Part shown: positions 46,917 to 60,658 of the stretch, piece by piece
How the letters are laid out: the number at the start of each line of letters is the position of its first letter
Position numbering within the stretch: the first letter of the stretch is position 1
The notes under the pieces: generated by a model
Seen by the model: the letters and a program-made list of their open reading frames with translations, nothing else
What the model was told of the DNA's origin: nothing
Databases searched by the model: none
Position numbers and translations under genes: made by a program
From: Archegozetes longisetosus
Taxonomy: Eukaryota; Arthropoda; Arachnida; Sarcoptiformes; Trhypochthoniidae
NCBI GenBank assembly: GCA_018873245.2
Contig: JAEMBT020000006.1
Span: forward strand, 4,579,855 to 4,643,854
Reading direction: 5' to 3'
DNA length: 64,000 nucleotides

Positions 46917-47780
46917 TTAGGGGCTTATGGTAATTAATAAGCATTTTTGGGTTTTTACACACATTTTTTGAGTGTCTTCAGGATTTAGTTCTTGTTCAGG
47001 AGTACCAGATATTTCATCATCGATATCTTCATAATCTTTTCCCAACCAGTTTTTACCATAGTATAGAATCAGTGATCCTTTTTTGACACGATAAATGCCT
47101 CCTTTATTAATAATCCAATCTGAATATGAATCAGACATCTTGTTTATTCTCTTATCAGATCCGCCGAAAACATCGAATTCTATATGAGTTGTACCGGCGG
47201 TTACGTCACACCAATGCCGGTAGTATTTGTGCAACCAAACCACTGGATATTTACTAAAAAATTTTCGAAAAATTATGATTATCTAGGTCTAACAACTAGT
47301 CTGTGGAAAACTTTGAGAATGAAATAAAATGCTTAAAAGTTTGAACATCTTCAAACACTAAATATACCATAAATCTCATATAAGTCGTATATACAGTATA
47401 ATTCTTGACATTATTTGCGTATGTCAAGTATGGGCCAGAATCGATATCATTCTTAACTTTTTAAAAAATTGTATATTTCAAGACATATCGTTTTTTACAG
47501 TCTTAATGTAAACAATTAGATAAATTTTTTACTTCAGAATTAAATCTATAAAAGTTTGAAAATTTCGATGAAAAACTTACCCTTTGATATCATATCTATC
47601 ATCTGGATTAATAATTTTTTTCTTAAAATCTTTCTTTTTAAACAGACCCTCGCGCTGACAATGAATCTCAACAGGAGTTTCTAACTTATTCCATAATGTT
47701 ATCCATGTATCACAAACCGATACTTCAAAATGATAGCACAGTACATATAAAAACAATAATTTAAAGTAACACAAATTCAT
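46917..47780 (-). CDS. Secreted protein resembling plant self-incompatibility S1/SPH family, 2 exons
   Basis: Exon 1 is 47581-47780 (ATG at 47780, donor GTAAGT) and exon 2 starts at 47253 after TTTTTTAG. Read to the stop at 46917 the product has 178 residues. It opens with a signal-peptide-like segment (KLLFLYVLCYHF), then WITLWNKLETPVEIHCQREG. Further on come VWLHKYYRHWCDVTAG, IEFDVFGG and DWIINKGGIYRVKKG. This is the order of the S1/SPH family: N-x-L-x-x-x-L-x-x-HC near the start, a F/W-C strand, F-D-V-F/Y, then W-x-I-x-x-x-GIY. C41 and C82 match the conserved disulfide pair; the second plant cysteine pair is missing. After the domain comes an acidic tail (KDYEDIDDEISGTPEQE). In plants these are small secreted signals in pollen rejection; the role in an animal is unknown. 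The match is by eye only. Confidence 0.6.
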
Positions 47781-50700
47781 TTAGTTATTGGAAAAATTCG
47801 TATATAATGAAGAGAAGTTAAAATGAATAATAAATAAATTTCTCCTAATTTTCTATCTAAAGATAAATCCAAAATTAGTATCAGAAGCGAACAGGAAAGT
47901 AGATAACACAATAAAAAACACTTATAACTTGAGTGCAAAACTTAAAGTAGCACCAATAGACAAGTTAAATACTGCATTTACTTCATTATAAGTGTAGTGC
48001 AAATTGCTTATTGAAACGTTTTACTTCATTTTTTCTCAGCATAAAAACCTTGAATTGTCCACTGTTTTCACTAAATTAGTAAATACAGTTTTCCCAGTCG
48101 TTATTCATCATCTCCGTCAATGATTTCGTAATCATGTTTTGCATATACTGTTCATTTTGGTTGCGATTCAAATCACGACTCACTTTCGTTTTGCTCAATA
48201 GTGATACCAATACTTGAAATACAACTTTTTTTCATCATTCTCTTGAAAACTACTTTTAATTTTATGGTTAATTCAATTACTAACCATTGATATAGACGTC
48301 ATTGAGTTGGGGAGAAATTCGATATGAAGTGGTTTTTAAGCACTTTTTGTTGCGATAGTCGCGCAAACTTGACTTCAGTTATAAGGAAAAAATTTTTAGA
48401 ACTCATGTTTGTTTTATTTTCAAATATTTGCTTGTTTAGATTTTAGAACTTCATAGATAAATAGAGATGCAAATTAACAAATCAAGGACTTCACTGTCTT
48501 TATAGTAAAAGCTATTCAGTGTAACAATAGTATAAATGTATTTCAAAATACATCTTAAAAGATTATTCATTTATCTCATAGCACTAAAATGAAAATTTTC
48601 CAACACTTTTGCCATAATTAGGATGATAGAAGTTTGAAATTTTAAGACTTTCATCTAATTAATTATCCCTCAACATGAATGAGGGTTTGTTTATAACTCT
48701 ATTTTTAAAAAATTATATTTTGATACGATTAAAAACTTAGAGTCTATCAAAACTAATTTGGCTAGACAACTTTCAAAGTTTATTCGTTAAGCTTAATGCC
48801 AAACAGTTTATTTCCTAAGAAAAACATTCTCTCATTGTTCTCTGTAAACAAATTTATTATTTCATGCAGTCTTCGAACATCCTGAAGGATTTTTTATCCC
48901 ATTATTTTTAGTTCATTACTTTTAACTTCCGTAGGAGTCAGTTCGCAGTTAGAAAATCCTCTCTATTTTTCTAAGTTATTATGAAGAGCTCAAGTTCTAA
49001 GAATACAAGTTTGAGTACACACTTGAAATATTTCTTTAAAAATATTTCCCTATCGATGTAATAAATTCTGAAAGTTTTTGAAACGATATACTGTAAATAA
49101 GAGTTGCTAATTATTAGTAGATATAAAAACTAAAAATCTTACTCAACTATTCAAGAAGCATGATTGAATATTTTTCATAACTCTACTAAGTTAAAAGCTA
49201 TATGTTTTTAAATTTCAAAATTGAGCTCAAATATTAATGGAAATCAATCTAGAAATCTAATATTCAATTAAACGTTTTTAGCTCAGTTATTTTCTACTGA
49301 CTACTGGCTATTGGTGCTTAAGCTTTTATCTAAATCTGCTGATTATTATTAAATTTTTTATTTTGCTTTGGTAAGTATGAATGAACTGACAAACCCCAAG
49401 GTTTAGGGATGAGGAAATCAGTAGTAAAATTGATTTTAACCTGTTTTGGCTAAACTGACTTGCTAAAATGTCATTCTGCTAAACTGACACCAGTCACTTA
49501 TCAATGAGATTCCCGAGATAACTCAACTCACATCTATATTATAATTTTTTTAGTTTCTCATGGATAAAGTACTTATACACTTTGTTAGTTCTGATCAGGT
49601 CAAGCTGATCTCAACTTGTTAGAAAATAATATAAGTTACTAATTCTTGATTTAAACTGTTCGCTCAAATCTTCATTGAAAAGCTTAATTCTATGGTATCC
49701 TTAGACAACTCTGAACGATTAGGCTTAATGAAACTATTTATAAATTTCTACTTTGAATAGAAATAAATACTAGAATAAAAAAATTGAAAACAATGAATTA
49801 TCATAATTTTATATTTGATTGAAATTAAATCAATTCTTTAATTAAAACAGTTAAAAGTGACAGTATGCCACGGAAAAATCGCAAATAACTTAAAGTCTGC
49901 GTGAGCAAGCATTCGATAATGAAACTTACAGCTTTTTCTATTTTGTGTATGTTCTCGACCACCACTCGACAATGATAACCCATCAATTTCACAACTGAGT
50001 AATTTCAAGTATTTATTAAATTTAATATTAATTCAATGGTTCTGTCCTTAATTGATAAATAAATTGCTTCATTTGATATTAAATGACAGTTAAGATTTTA
50101 TATTTAGATTTAACTAAATGGGGAACGCGTGTGGCTTAAAAGACTCAAAATTCGGGAAGACGTCAACGGTTGTGCATTGATAATTTTTCTCCACGAATTA
50201 ATTACTAAGCTTACGGACTATTCATATTAAATATGAGTAAATTTCTTCCTAATAATTAATAACTTTGGTACAGAAATTTTATGAATTTTTATAGATTGAA
50301 AAACTGCAACTCATTCAAATTTTAACAATTTAGTTCTTCAAAAATTAAATAGTGCTATCAGAGCCAACTTTTGTCCGATCACATTTTTTGTACTCACTAA
50401 GGGGCAGAATATTGCTAAATCTCATATTTGACACGACTAAGAAATTAATTGCTTTTATAAAATTTACTAATTATTTTAATATAATCTTCACGCAAGATCA
50501 TTCTTTGCTAAACTCAAGCTTTAACTGTTGTACTGAAAGTAGAATAAATTTTATTAACAATAGACAGCAGTTTGCTTGTCTAAATTAAAATATAATCAGT
50601 TAATATGATATTTACTAAATATTGAGGGAAAAAAATATATCTCAAGTGAGACAAAGAAACCTAACGAAAGCTATAGTTTCCTCAGCTAAAACTGTAAAAA

Positions 50701-52469
50701 ATCAATATCTCTAAGAAACTGAAAAAATCTAACTGATATTATTCAAAACAACACAATATGAAACACTTTGATAGAACAAAAAAATTAGATGTCAATTTAG
50801 GCTAACCTAATAAACAAGTTCTCGGGCAAATTTCGAGCGCACTTCAATTATTTATGGACTATATTACTGATTTTTTCGAAATAAAGTATGCTTATCTCTT
50901 GTATCTGATTCATATTATAAAGAAAATCTTATAAAATTCAATCCATTATCAGCTAATGAACCAGTTATAGCCACAAAACTATAATATGAAGCTCACTGGT
51001 AATTGTGATTAACATCTGTCCCTTTTTTATCAAATAGTTTCGACTAATGATAGAAATATTTAACAAATACAAATTTTTAAAAAACCCTAAACTGGACATA
51101 AAATATCAATTCCCTAAAGGAATAAAGTATTTACAACTAAATAAAACACTAAAATCTTACCAAGATTAGTAAATTTAAAATCAGGTAAACTACGCATTAA
51201 ACCAGTTTTCATGCAAACGAATAAAATAAGATAATTATGGTATCCTTATGAAAAGATTCCTGTACTTCATAATTCTTGTAAAGTTTTAAGTTAGCAATAT
51301 TTTAAGCCTCATAGTTAATAATTTTTTCCTTTCATCTGTAAAATAATATTCAGATAAAATAAAAAATATTTTTTTGCTGAACATCATAAATAAAAAAATA
51401 AGCTTTATGTGTAATAGAAATCTATACTTATTTGAGCTTTTCCTGAAGAACTTTGTGACATGCAGTTTGAAATTACCTAGTTTTGTCACTACCGATAGTA
51501 TTTACACTTACATAAGAAACTGAACCAATAATTGCTAAATTAATGTAAACCCTGATCGTCTGACGCATAGCTGAAATACTAATTCTTTTCAAGTACAAAT
51601 CAATCAAAAATGCAAATTAATATTGGTTATCTTTAGCTGCAATCTACTTTTACATAATAAATGTCTTATTTTTGTCTGGAGCCTTGATTAACAAGTGTTA
51701 TAGAGGTGTATAATTTCTATCTCTTAATAAGACACGCAATTATTTTCAAGGTCCCAACAACTATTTATAACTTATTATGTAAAAAGAGAAGGCAAGTATC
51801 TCGTTGAACAAACAACGAGAACTTGAGAAATCTAATCCTTGTTTATTCAGTCAATCGATATTAAGAACTCAAAGATCTTTTGATCCGAAATGAGCAAAAA
51901 AGAAAGAGAAAGTAATGTATGACATTCAGCACTTATTTATTTTTCTCTCATACAAGATCTTAAATCGTGGACCATGAGTTGAGCGTAAAAAGCAATAGAA
52001 ACAATTCATCAGTTTTTTAAAATGTGTATTATAAAAAATTATACGAATAATTTTTTTATAAATAAAGTACGTCAAGATTCTTAAGCCTTTAATTGAATAT
52101 TAGAATTAGAGTTACTTTACGTAATTCTCTTAGAAATAAGAGCAATCTTAAGCTTTTTATTTGTTACTCTTTTAATTTTTGCTTTTAGCTTAATATTTAT
52201 TGATATTTTCATGTGCTCGTGGTTTTCACTTATAGATTAATGTGTCAGGAATTAAACTAATTCCGTAGAAATCCAATTTTGCGATTCTCGCCGTTTCAAC
52301 AGGTCGAGAGAAACGAATATTCTTTTATTGAGAACTGAATAATACGTCTTTGACATGAACACAACCTCAAAAGACTTGCGTCACATTAACGTCATTTCGC
52401 CGATCGATATTAGGCTTCAGATCATTAATAATATGGAATCAGTTTATGTAAACTCTGTTTTACAATAAG
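47781..52469. other. 4.7-kb intergenic region, no gene recognised
   Basis: AT-rich throughout; open frames are short and none has family motifs or splice-consistent neighbours. The first 200-300 bases should include the promoter of the S1-like gene and the last part that of the second arrestin gene. Confidence 0.4.
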
Positions 52470-55400
52470 ATGGCATTAGAAACTATGCCAAAATCTTTGC
52501 CAACTGTCAAATATTTTGATATTAAATTGGATAAAACTCAATTAGTCTACAAAGCGGGTGACCAAGTCAAAGGTCATTGCTTTCTAGATGTTGAAGGATT
52601 ATTGCAATTGAAGAATCTTGACATCAATTTGATATGCGAGGGATGCGTTGATTATAAAGAAAAGTAATACTATTTTGATGTAATGTTATTTTCAGTTCAT
52701 TTATAGTTTGAAAACCTTTTGATTATTTTTTTCCAGCAAATTTGACAAGAAGATGATGTCGTTTCTTATCGAAAAATACGATTTCATAAAAAGAGGTAAA
52801 TATCTTTCCACTATTCTTGCAAAATGCTCTGCTGTTCCACGATAATACATAATTTTCATGAATTACGTTTATTTTATTACAAAATCTTAAAATTTTGTGT
52901 TGTTCCATAGCTTAACTTTGAATATGGCCTTATTTTCATCGTAAAATATAAAAAAGTTATGATTTTTTTTAATTTTATGAAGACTTTCATCATTATTTTC
53001 ATTTTAAATCTTCATGCTCGACTTAAATTGTGAAGCTTGCTTAAAAATTAATCGTTTATTTTAAAGCTGGAACTGATCAAACACTGAAAGGAGAGGTGAA
53101 AATCGATTTTTGTTTCACGATTCCAATGTAAGTTTATTTTTATCTCGAGCCAAACCTTGTGCTTTGCTAGTTTTACGCCTACAGATGTTCTTTTCAGTCT
53201 CTTTTGTGACTCGAATATTCTAATTTTGTTGAATGTAAAGTCAATACAAAAACAGTATGGAAATTTTCTAATACTATACAATATTTGATCTAAAAATATT
53301 TAATATGGTCTATTAAGGTTCAAATAATAATTCTTATGAGAAATCAAAAAGCAGAATTTTAAATTCCAAGCGCTTTTAGAACGAGCAAATATTTCTTTAT
53401 GCAAACATATCGACTAAGGTTGAATCAAAAAATACTTTTAATCTTGTTGATTATGGTTGGTTGGTTTGTACTTCATTCAAATTAATAGATTCTGAACTAA
53501 TAATAATTATTCATCAACTGAATAATCTAGTGAAATATAGACATTTTACAGTTTCATACTTAAAGTTCAATTTTTAAGTATATTTGACGAAGATATAAAA
53601 CTATGTATAATTTTCTAATGTATGCTTTTCTTATAAGTGTAAAAGTTTTGCTGTCAGAAAAACTTCTTAATTCATGATTAAATTGCTATACCTTTAGCTA
53701 TAAACCTAAATCAAATAAATTTATATTTGTATCAAAAATTATTTTTTCGATGAAGAAAAATGATAGATATTGGTTCAGCTTGCATTCAATAAATAAACTA
53801 ATTAATGACTTGTAATAAATAGAAAAAACCAGAGCAATGAAATTAAACATTGAAAAGGTTTCTAATCAAAATATTTCTTGCTTCAGAATTACTTTTTAAG
53901 ATATTTCTAATAAAATTGATACAATTCTCTCTATCTTAAGCACGTTGTTAAGCCCCGTTTAAAGAAGACCAGAAATAAACATTAGTTTCTTATGAATTTA
54001 TTTGTGCTTTATAAAAAGGGCTTAACTTAGTGTTCAAGATGGAGAGATATCAAGTTTTTAGCTTATTGATAAAAGTTCAAACTCAATAGTCACTCAATGA
54101 AAACTATTTAGAATGCAAATAAACTCATCGAATAATTTTCTGACTTCGAATGATTGCTTGGATTTTTATTATTTACTATAAAAGTTCCAAGAAATGAAGT
54201 ATTTGGGTTCTTAATCATATAAACTGAAGAGATTCTGATATTTTGCAATTTAACTAGTTGAAAATCTGCTAGTAGAAGGATCAAATTACAAGACTACCTA
54301 TAAGTAGAAACTTGATATCTATTTAATATTAGATATTCAAGTTCTCAGTCAATAATAGTTATTTAAAGTGTAACAAAACAAAACGGGATAACAAAAATAT
54401 TCTATCGGTCTCCTTCATATCAAACTGGTTCTCACGACATCATCCTTTGTTTGAGGGTTTTTGGGGTATCAGTAAGACAGGCTCATCAAGACATTATGAT
54501 ATAGATAACTAAAAGTCAAGCTTTGTATGTACTTAATTAAAGTATGAAGTTTGACAAAAGTAGATTTAATTCTAAATAGTGAAAAAATATCTTAATTAAG
54601 AGATTTGTACAATGAGTGAAACCCATAATTATGATGAAGCTATGAATGCACCAAAAACCTGTTACCATAAACGCGGTTTGGCTAAAACCGAGGCTGACGT
54701 AGTTGCAGACCTTATAGAAGAAATTAGAGCTCTGAAGATATTTTGTCAAAATCAGGGTTTGCCTCAATCCTAAGCACCATAATCAAGGTCGGACTGTAAT
54801 GAATAAAACTTATCTTCAACAATTTTGAATCATTGTGAATGTTAATTTATATTGCGTCAATAAGATTATTGGAAGATTACTAGATTCGCAGTTCGACAAT
54901 ACGGAAATCTTGCACATTTAGAAATACAAGTCGACTCCCTTTTAAACACGTCTTGACATATATTATCAGCTTTTTTCTCTTAAATCATTTGATTTCCTTT
55001 AGTCTAATTTTGCTGTTATGTTTTCTATACTTAAAGATTCCTAGAGTTAGTAGCTTGATAAAATTGAATGAAAATCAATTTTTCTTTAATCAAATTGTAA
55101 GATATGAAAAAATGATTCTTCGAAAGAGACATCTATGTCATAACTACCCTTTTGTCAAAGCATGGATAAATTGCTTGCAAAGAATGAGAGTTTCAGACTA
55201 GACGATAGTCATGAAAATTTTTGATTTTATGAATCTTGATCTAGTCTCTAGTGTCAAATAGGGTCACTGGGGTGTAGTGGTCAGCGAGTCGAATCTTGGG
55301 GTGGAGGTCCCAGGTTCGAACCTCGTGGTCGCTATACTTCTTTGACTGCGACATGCTGGCCCCATGTCCTCGGTTATAACCGCCTTTGGCCCGATGTGCA

Positions 55401-58400
55401 TGCCACCGCCTCGAAAAACTCACTCTGTAAATCTCGAGTGAGTCTCAAGGGAGTTGGGCTCGCGTTAGTCTCCCGAAAGGGAGGGAAACGCACGCAAACG
55501 AACGAACGATCTAGTCTCAGTCTCGTGTGCTCCAATACAATCTCGTCTCATGTAAACTCTTATCTGAAACACCATAACCGCAAAACTTTCTATAAGGCGA
55601 GATTTCGTTTTCGTGAAGACTAGACTGTGCAAAGTAAAATAGTAAAAAAAATGACAGTTCGTGATATCATAGTAGCTTTTGGGAAATAAAAGTTATAAAA
55701 CTCAATGAATATTCTTAGAAAACTACTTTTAAAATATACAGTATTAATAATATGCAAGTAGGAGTCATGTCATTAGACGCATTTGGTTAAACATTCAAGA
55801 CTAATGAAATGCATCATTTATATTATAGAATATTCAAAAATTTATGAAATCTCAAGGAAAGATTAATATTTTTCTTGTTCGATAAGAGATCAAACAATTT
55901 TTTCATTAGTAAAACAAGAATTCACATCTTCTAGACGTTCTTGCTAAATACTTGTGTTACTTAATAGAGACACAAACTCCTTCTATCGTATTCTCGAATA
56001 CAACTTATAAGATCTGTTTCACGACATGGTTTGCCAGCCTTCGCAAAAATAATTGATTTTCATGATGCAACTAATATACACTAGCATTGTACTTAAAGCC
56101 TTACAATTATCGCATTTTCGTAAAAGCATTATAGATGCTTTTACTGAAATTATTGCACAAGACGTGAGTCTTTGTAGGTGTTTTTTTCTAAGGAAAATAG
56201 AGCTTAACAAAGAAATACCAAACAAATGATATTAAAAGCAAAAATGCATTTAATCTTCAATTTGCTGACTGAAACGAGTCACTTGCGCAACATATTTCAC
56301 AATATATTTGTGATCTGGTTTTTATTAGAAATGATTACATCAAAACAACCAGAAGATGGTTGGTTTTCGGAATCTTTAAGAATCATTTGATATAAATCAA
56401 AATTCATGATTTTAAAAGGAAAGTATTAAGTTTGTTCAACGAAAACAATAGAAAAATTATTTATACAGGAGTATAAAGCAGAAGTAGAATTTATCAGTTC
56501 AAAATTAAAGTTAAAATTTTCTCATTTGATTTTTGTTTGAAAATACACCTGAAACCAAACATTTCATTAAGTTTATAGATTAGTCAAGTACTAGTAAAAT
56601 TTCAAATAACAGTATAGGTGTTCTGTCATTATTTACTTCTTGTTTTAATCAAACATTTTTAGTTGAACATGTTTAATAAATAATTGTTTTTTTCAATGCA
56701 TGGTATTTCGCAAAATATTATCATAGCATTCAACGACATTTTTTCAAGTTTATATCTAACTATTTGAAAAATTTAGTTATACAACTCGATAGAATGTATT
56801 TCTATGAATTTATTCATAGTTTAATAAGTTATTAATTAATTTTAAATGTTGATCGTAGAAAGGGTTATCCGTCATCATTTACTGGAAAATTTGGTTTCAT
56901 TCGGTATAAGATCGAAGCGGTTGTTCATAAAGACTGGGACAGTTTTAGGAAAGAAGTTGTCTTTAGTGTCATCTCACCACACAATGGCTTCGAATATGAA
57001 GTACTTGTAATGAAAAATTAGCCTCAAGTTTGATCCTCTTAATATTGATATAACTATTTTTGTGAAATTTATTCCACAGAGACCTATAATAAGAAGTACA
57101 CAAAAGAAGGTCGGATTTTATAACGATTATATCGAACTCTATTCTAAACTGGATAAAGGATGGTATACACCAGGTTCGAAATTTATTCCTTTACCAATTT
57201 TGATCATGTTAAATATTTTGAATTTTTTTTCAATTTGAGAATTTTAAAAGAAATATTTTTTCTAATTTCTGAAACTTCGCCATCAAACTGATAATACCAC
57301 AGCCGTCCACATAAGATAAATGTTTCGTGAAATATCTTAAAAAGCTATTTAATAGTTTTTGCAAGAAACTAAATTTCGAAAAAAGTTTGTAGTCTATTAT
57401 TGAAGGTATAATAAACTTAGATTACAAATAAGCAGAATCATAGAGTTTGAAGTGCTAATGGTATTGTCAATATGAATCGATTTAACAGCTAAATTCATTT
57501 AGAAAAAGTTTCATTTTAAGACAAGTAAAATTTTGTAACATACTTAAAACCTTAGCAAGCGAAGTATTCATCATGTCACTCAAGAATCACTAAGTTTAAT
57601 GAAGAATAACACTTAATTAAATAATCATAGAGACACTGTGTTTAGTATCAAGTATTTATTCAAATGAAACTTCTATTACTCACCAATATTACTCTGAATT
57701 TCAGTTTAATTTTCCTGAACTTTTCAGAAAGTTTGAGATAAGATTCAGTGCAAATGAAATGGAATGGGTATTACGCAAAAATATGGATTCTCAATTAATG
57801 ATTATTTGATTAAAGTATTATCAAACTTACACAACCAGTTTCAACCTTAACATTTCTGCTTAAGCCTCGAGAGTTAATTTAATTGTCATTTTAAACACTA
57901 TTTTATGCTTAGAACTCAAATTGAAAATATTAAAATTTGATTAGAAAACCATATTTAACTAAAGTTATCTCATTTTACAGGTGATAAAGTATCAGTTTAC
58001 TGCAACGTGAATAACAAGACAAGCTATAAACTCAAATTAACTCTATCGTTGCATCAAAAACAGAACTACTATTTCACAAAACTTAAGTCAAGAATCAATA
58101 ACGAGGAGAGTTTCGACTTCATAGAACCAAATCTACAATGCTATTCTAAGCGAATACTATTAAGCATTCCTTCAAACTTGAAAACAATGTCATTTGAGAG
58201 TAAACTAATTGAAATAAGTTATGAAATTCGAGTTTCGATCCAAATATTGGGACTTAAGGACTCATTACGAGTAGAACTACCAGTCGTTATGACAATTCCA
58301 CCAAAAACTCCTTCCAACTCGAATGAAGGACATCTTTCATATCCTAATTCGCAGTTACCCCCCTCTTATAGTGATTGTCAAATTTTCCAACATTATGCTT

Positions 58401-58537
58401 CTGAGGACATATGTTTTCCATCGCCTCCATGTGATAGAGAAGAGAAAATTGATGGAAAAGAGTCGAAATCTCCCATTTTTGTCGATCTGCCACCAAGTTA
58501 CGCAGAAGCAGTTTTTGGTATTGATTCTATTCGTTAA
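52470..58537 (+). CDS. Arrestin-domain-containing protein with two PPxY motifs, 6 exons, 368 aa
   Basis: Exons: 52470-52663, 52737-52795, 53067-53127, 56859-57000, 57080-57173, 57981-58537. They total 1107 bases with matching GT-AG phases. Early strands VKYFDIKLDKTQLVYKAGDQ are followed by LKGEVKIDFCFTIP and GYPSSFTGKFGFIRYKIEAV, the typical arrestin-N signature. The C domain starts at GWYTPGDKVSVYCNVNN, matching the family's GYxPGE pattern. The tail carries PPSY at about 310-313 (QLPPSYSDCQ) and 354-357 (DLPPSYAEAV). Such PPxY motifs bind WW domains of NEDD4-type ubiquitin ligases, so this is a full ARRDC-type adaptor for receptor ubiquitination and trafficking. Intron 3 (3.7 kb) contains a SINE. 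Part of the gene is duplicated about 5.7 kb downstream. Confidence 0.93.
55249..55507 (+). mobile_element. tRNA-derived SINE in intron 3 of the arrestin gene
   Basis: An 11-bp direct repeat GATCTAGTCTC (55238-55248 and 55508-55518) bounds the insert. The head has an A box (TGTAGTGGTCAGCG, about 55273) and B box (GGTTCGAACCTC, about 55313). The body is GC-rich against AT-rich flanks and the tail is a short ACGA/AACG repeat. The head differs from that of the SINE at 13216, and the tail repeat is also different, so this is probably a second SINE family. It is on the same strand as the host gene. Confidence 0.88.
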
Positions 58538-60490
58538 TTGAAAATATAGTTATTTGTGAGACATTCTAAATAATTTTAAGTTAAGGTGGGGTTTTGATGT
58601 TGAGATTGTAATCATTTTACTAAAATTAACATGTTCTACATATTTTATTGTGACCAATTGTTTGCAAAACGATGTTTGAATCTGTCGTTATGCTAACTGA
58701 TTCATAAAAATCAATGAATAATAATCCTATATTCTATATAGAATATAAATGTTACTGTTATTGCATTTAACTGTATGTGAATGATATTTTTCTGAAGCTC
58801 AGGAAGCCTTTTAATGATTCGTAAATGTGACTTGAATGCAGTTGATATATAATGCAGTTAATCAAAAAGCAGAATATATCTCTTTATTTAATTGATTATC
58901 AATTGAATTATTGTATCGAAAATTTCGAGCATCTAGTCATTCAATATTGTATTAATTTGTATTGTGAAATATTTTGCATAAATTTTCATGAGTAATAAAT
59001 ATTGTGCCAAAATTTTCAAATTTATATTTTAAAATGTTGTCATCATATTTCTTGAAAACAATTAAATCTATTGGATAGAAGTATTCATCTTGAGAGTTAT
59101 ATAACAATAAGATATTCGTTGTTCAATGAGAACTACTTTAGACACGCGAAGTAACTTCTTTAATAAATAATGGAGTAGACAGAATTTTTAAATTTTTCAT
59201 GTTGACAGTTTTAGAAAAAATAAAGCTGTAATTACTTAATTATTCAGAGCTATTCATATATAGAATGAATTCACAAATCTCTTAATCAACAAAGAAAGCA
59301 AACTGTAAGTAATTAATAACGTTTTATTGAGATAATATTAAAAATCAAGCTAAAACTTTAACTTCTTCATTGTGATCATAACATACAGCTCTCGCCTGGT
59401 CACAATAAGTCGATGATGTCTTATGGATTCTGAAGAAAAGAAATATCACGTCTTTCTACTAATGAATGTCTTACCAAATAATACCATCTTTAAATAATTA
59501 ATACAGAAATATATCGGTTCTACCTCACTGAACCTTTACATTATTCCTGTAGATTATCAGTTCCCATCAATTACTTTTCGAAGAATATTCAGATTTTAAA
59601 TTACATTTTGAATCTATAATTTCAAATAATACTCAAACTACATTTTCACTGCTCATAAACTATCAAAACAGCTTAAACCGTGTCAACTTCAATCACTATC
59701 ATTCTAGATGAACTATTCGTGCTGATTAGTATTACTAAAGGTTTTCACAATGATTGAAATATGTAGTTACTATTTAAACTCTTGTTATTTTTTCTCGCTA
59801 AATAAGTTAATAAAAGAATCAAATATTGAATGAGTGCCTGGCTCAGAGGGATAAGTGCGTTATTGAGAAGAACTTCTCTTAAGTTCGCATTAGAATAAAT
59901 TAGTTTTAAAATTTAAATTTTTATTTCTAACATCATATCGAAACATATACTGAAATCCAAATCTCAGATAAAAGATGGTCAATTGTTATAGGAATTTGGG
60001 TAAAAAGTTAAGCCCAATTATTCTTTCAATGTAGACACTGATTCAATTAGCTTCGATAACTTTGAAATAGTGTGCATATTAATCCATATACAGTAGCATT
60101 ATATTATAAATAATTCGAATGATGAAGCTGTTAATGAAATGTCTAAGTTTATGAGAATATTTTTTACTTATAAGGGAATATTTAACAAAAAATTGAGCCT
60201 TACTAAAAAATTGGTGTAAGTAATTGAAAGTCTTTATCAAATGAATTTTTTATGTTAGCCCAATGATATAGTACGCTCTCTTCTATTATGAGACAACTCT
60301 CAAGTTGTAAACTTTTAGGCACATTGTTGACTTTCCTTTCATTTGTTAAAAACATCCAAGATTGCGCTCCATAGATCAGATTTCTTGTTGAAATGAATCA
60401 CCAATACTTTAATCTTATGTGTAATTTTATTGTTAGACTTCGCATTTTGTTTAACAAAGTACAGTCCTGGGATTTGTTTTTGACACACAG
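58538..60490. other. Intergenic, no feature seen
   Basis: AT-rich region after the arrestin gene. No polyadenylation site can be singled out and no gene or repeat is recognised. Confidence 0.4.
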
Positions 60491-60658
60491 TATGCAACCT
60501 TTCGCACAACTTACGTTAACAGTGAAAAAATATAACTTTTCTCAGTTGAATAAATATTACACAATTAATTTGTGTAAATATAAATCTAAAAGCGAGTCGC
60601 ATCACTGTTTCTATCCAACATTTCTTGATAGCGATCAGCCATTCAAAGTTTTCATTCA
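60491..60658 (+). CDS. Possible isolated exon, unknown protein
   Basis: The acceptor TTTTTGACACACAG precedes an open stretch that reads MQPFAQLTLTVKKYNFSQ, then KYYTINLCKYKSKSESHH and FYPTFLDSDQPFKVFI. A donor-like CA/GTGTTA follows. The composition is protein-like and better than nearby random frames, with alternating hydrophobic strands suggesting a beta fold. No matching exons found on either side, so it could be part of a gene extending out of the annotated set or a relic. Confidence 0.3.

Noticed and set aside
54953..55201. 82-codon plus-strand frame in an arrestin intron
   Set aside because: Intronic, AT-driven Phe/Leu/Ile composition and no homology recognised.
55261..55335. tRNA gene
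   Set aside because: This is also a SINE head with flanking GATCTAGTCTC duplications.
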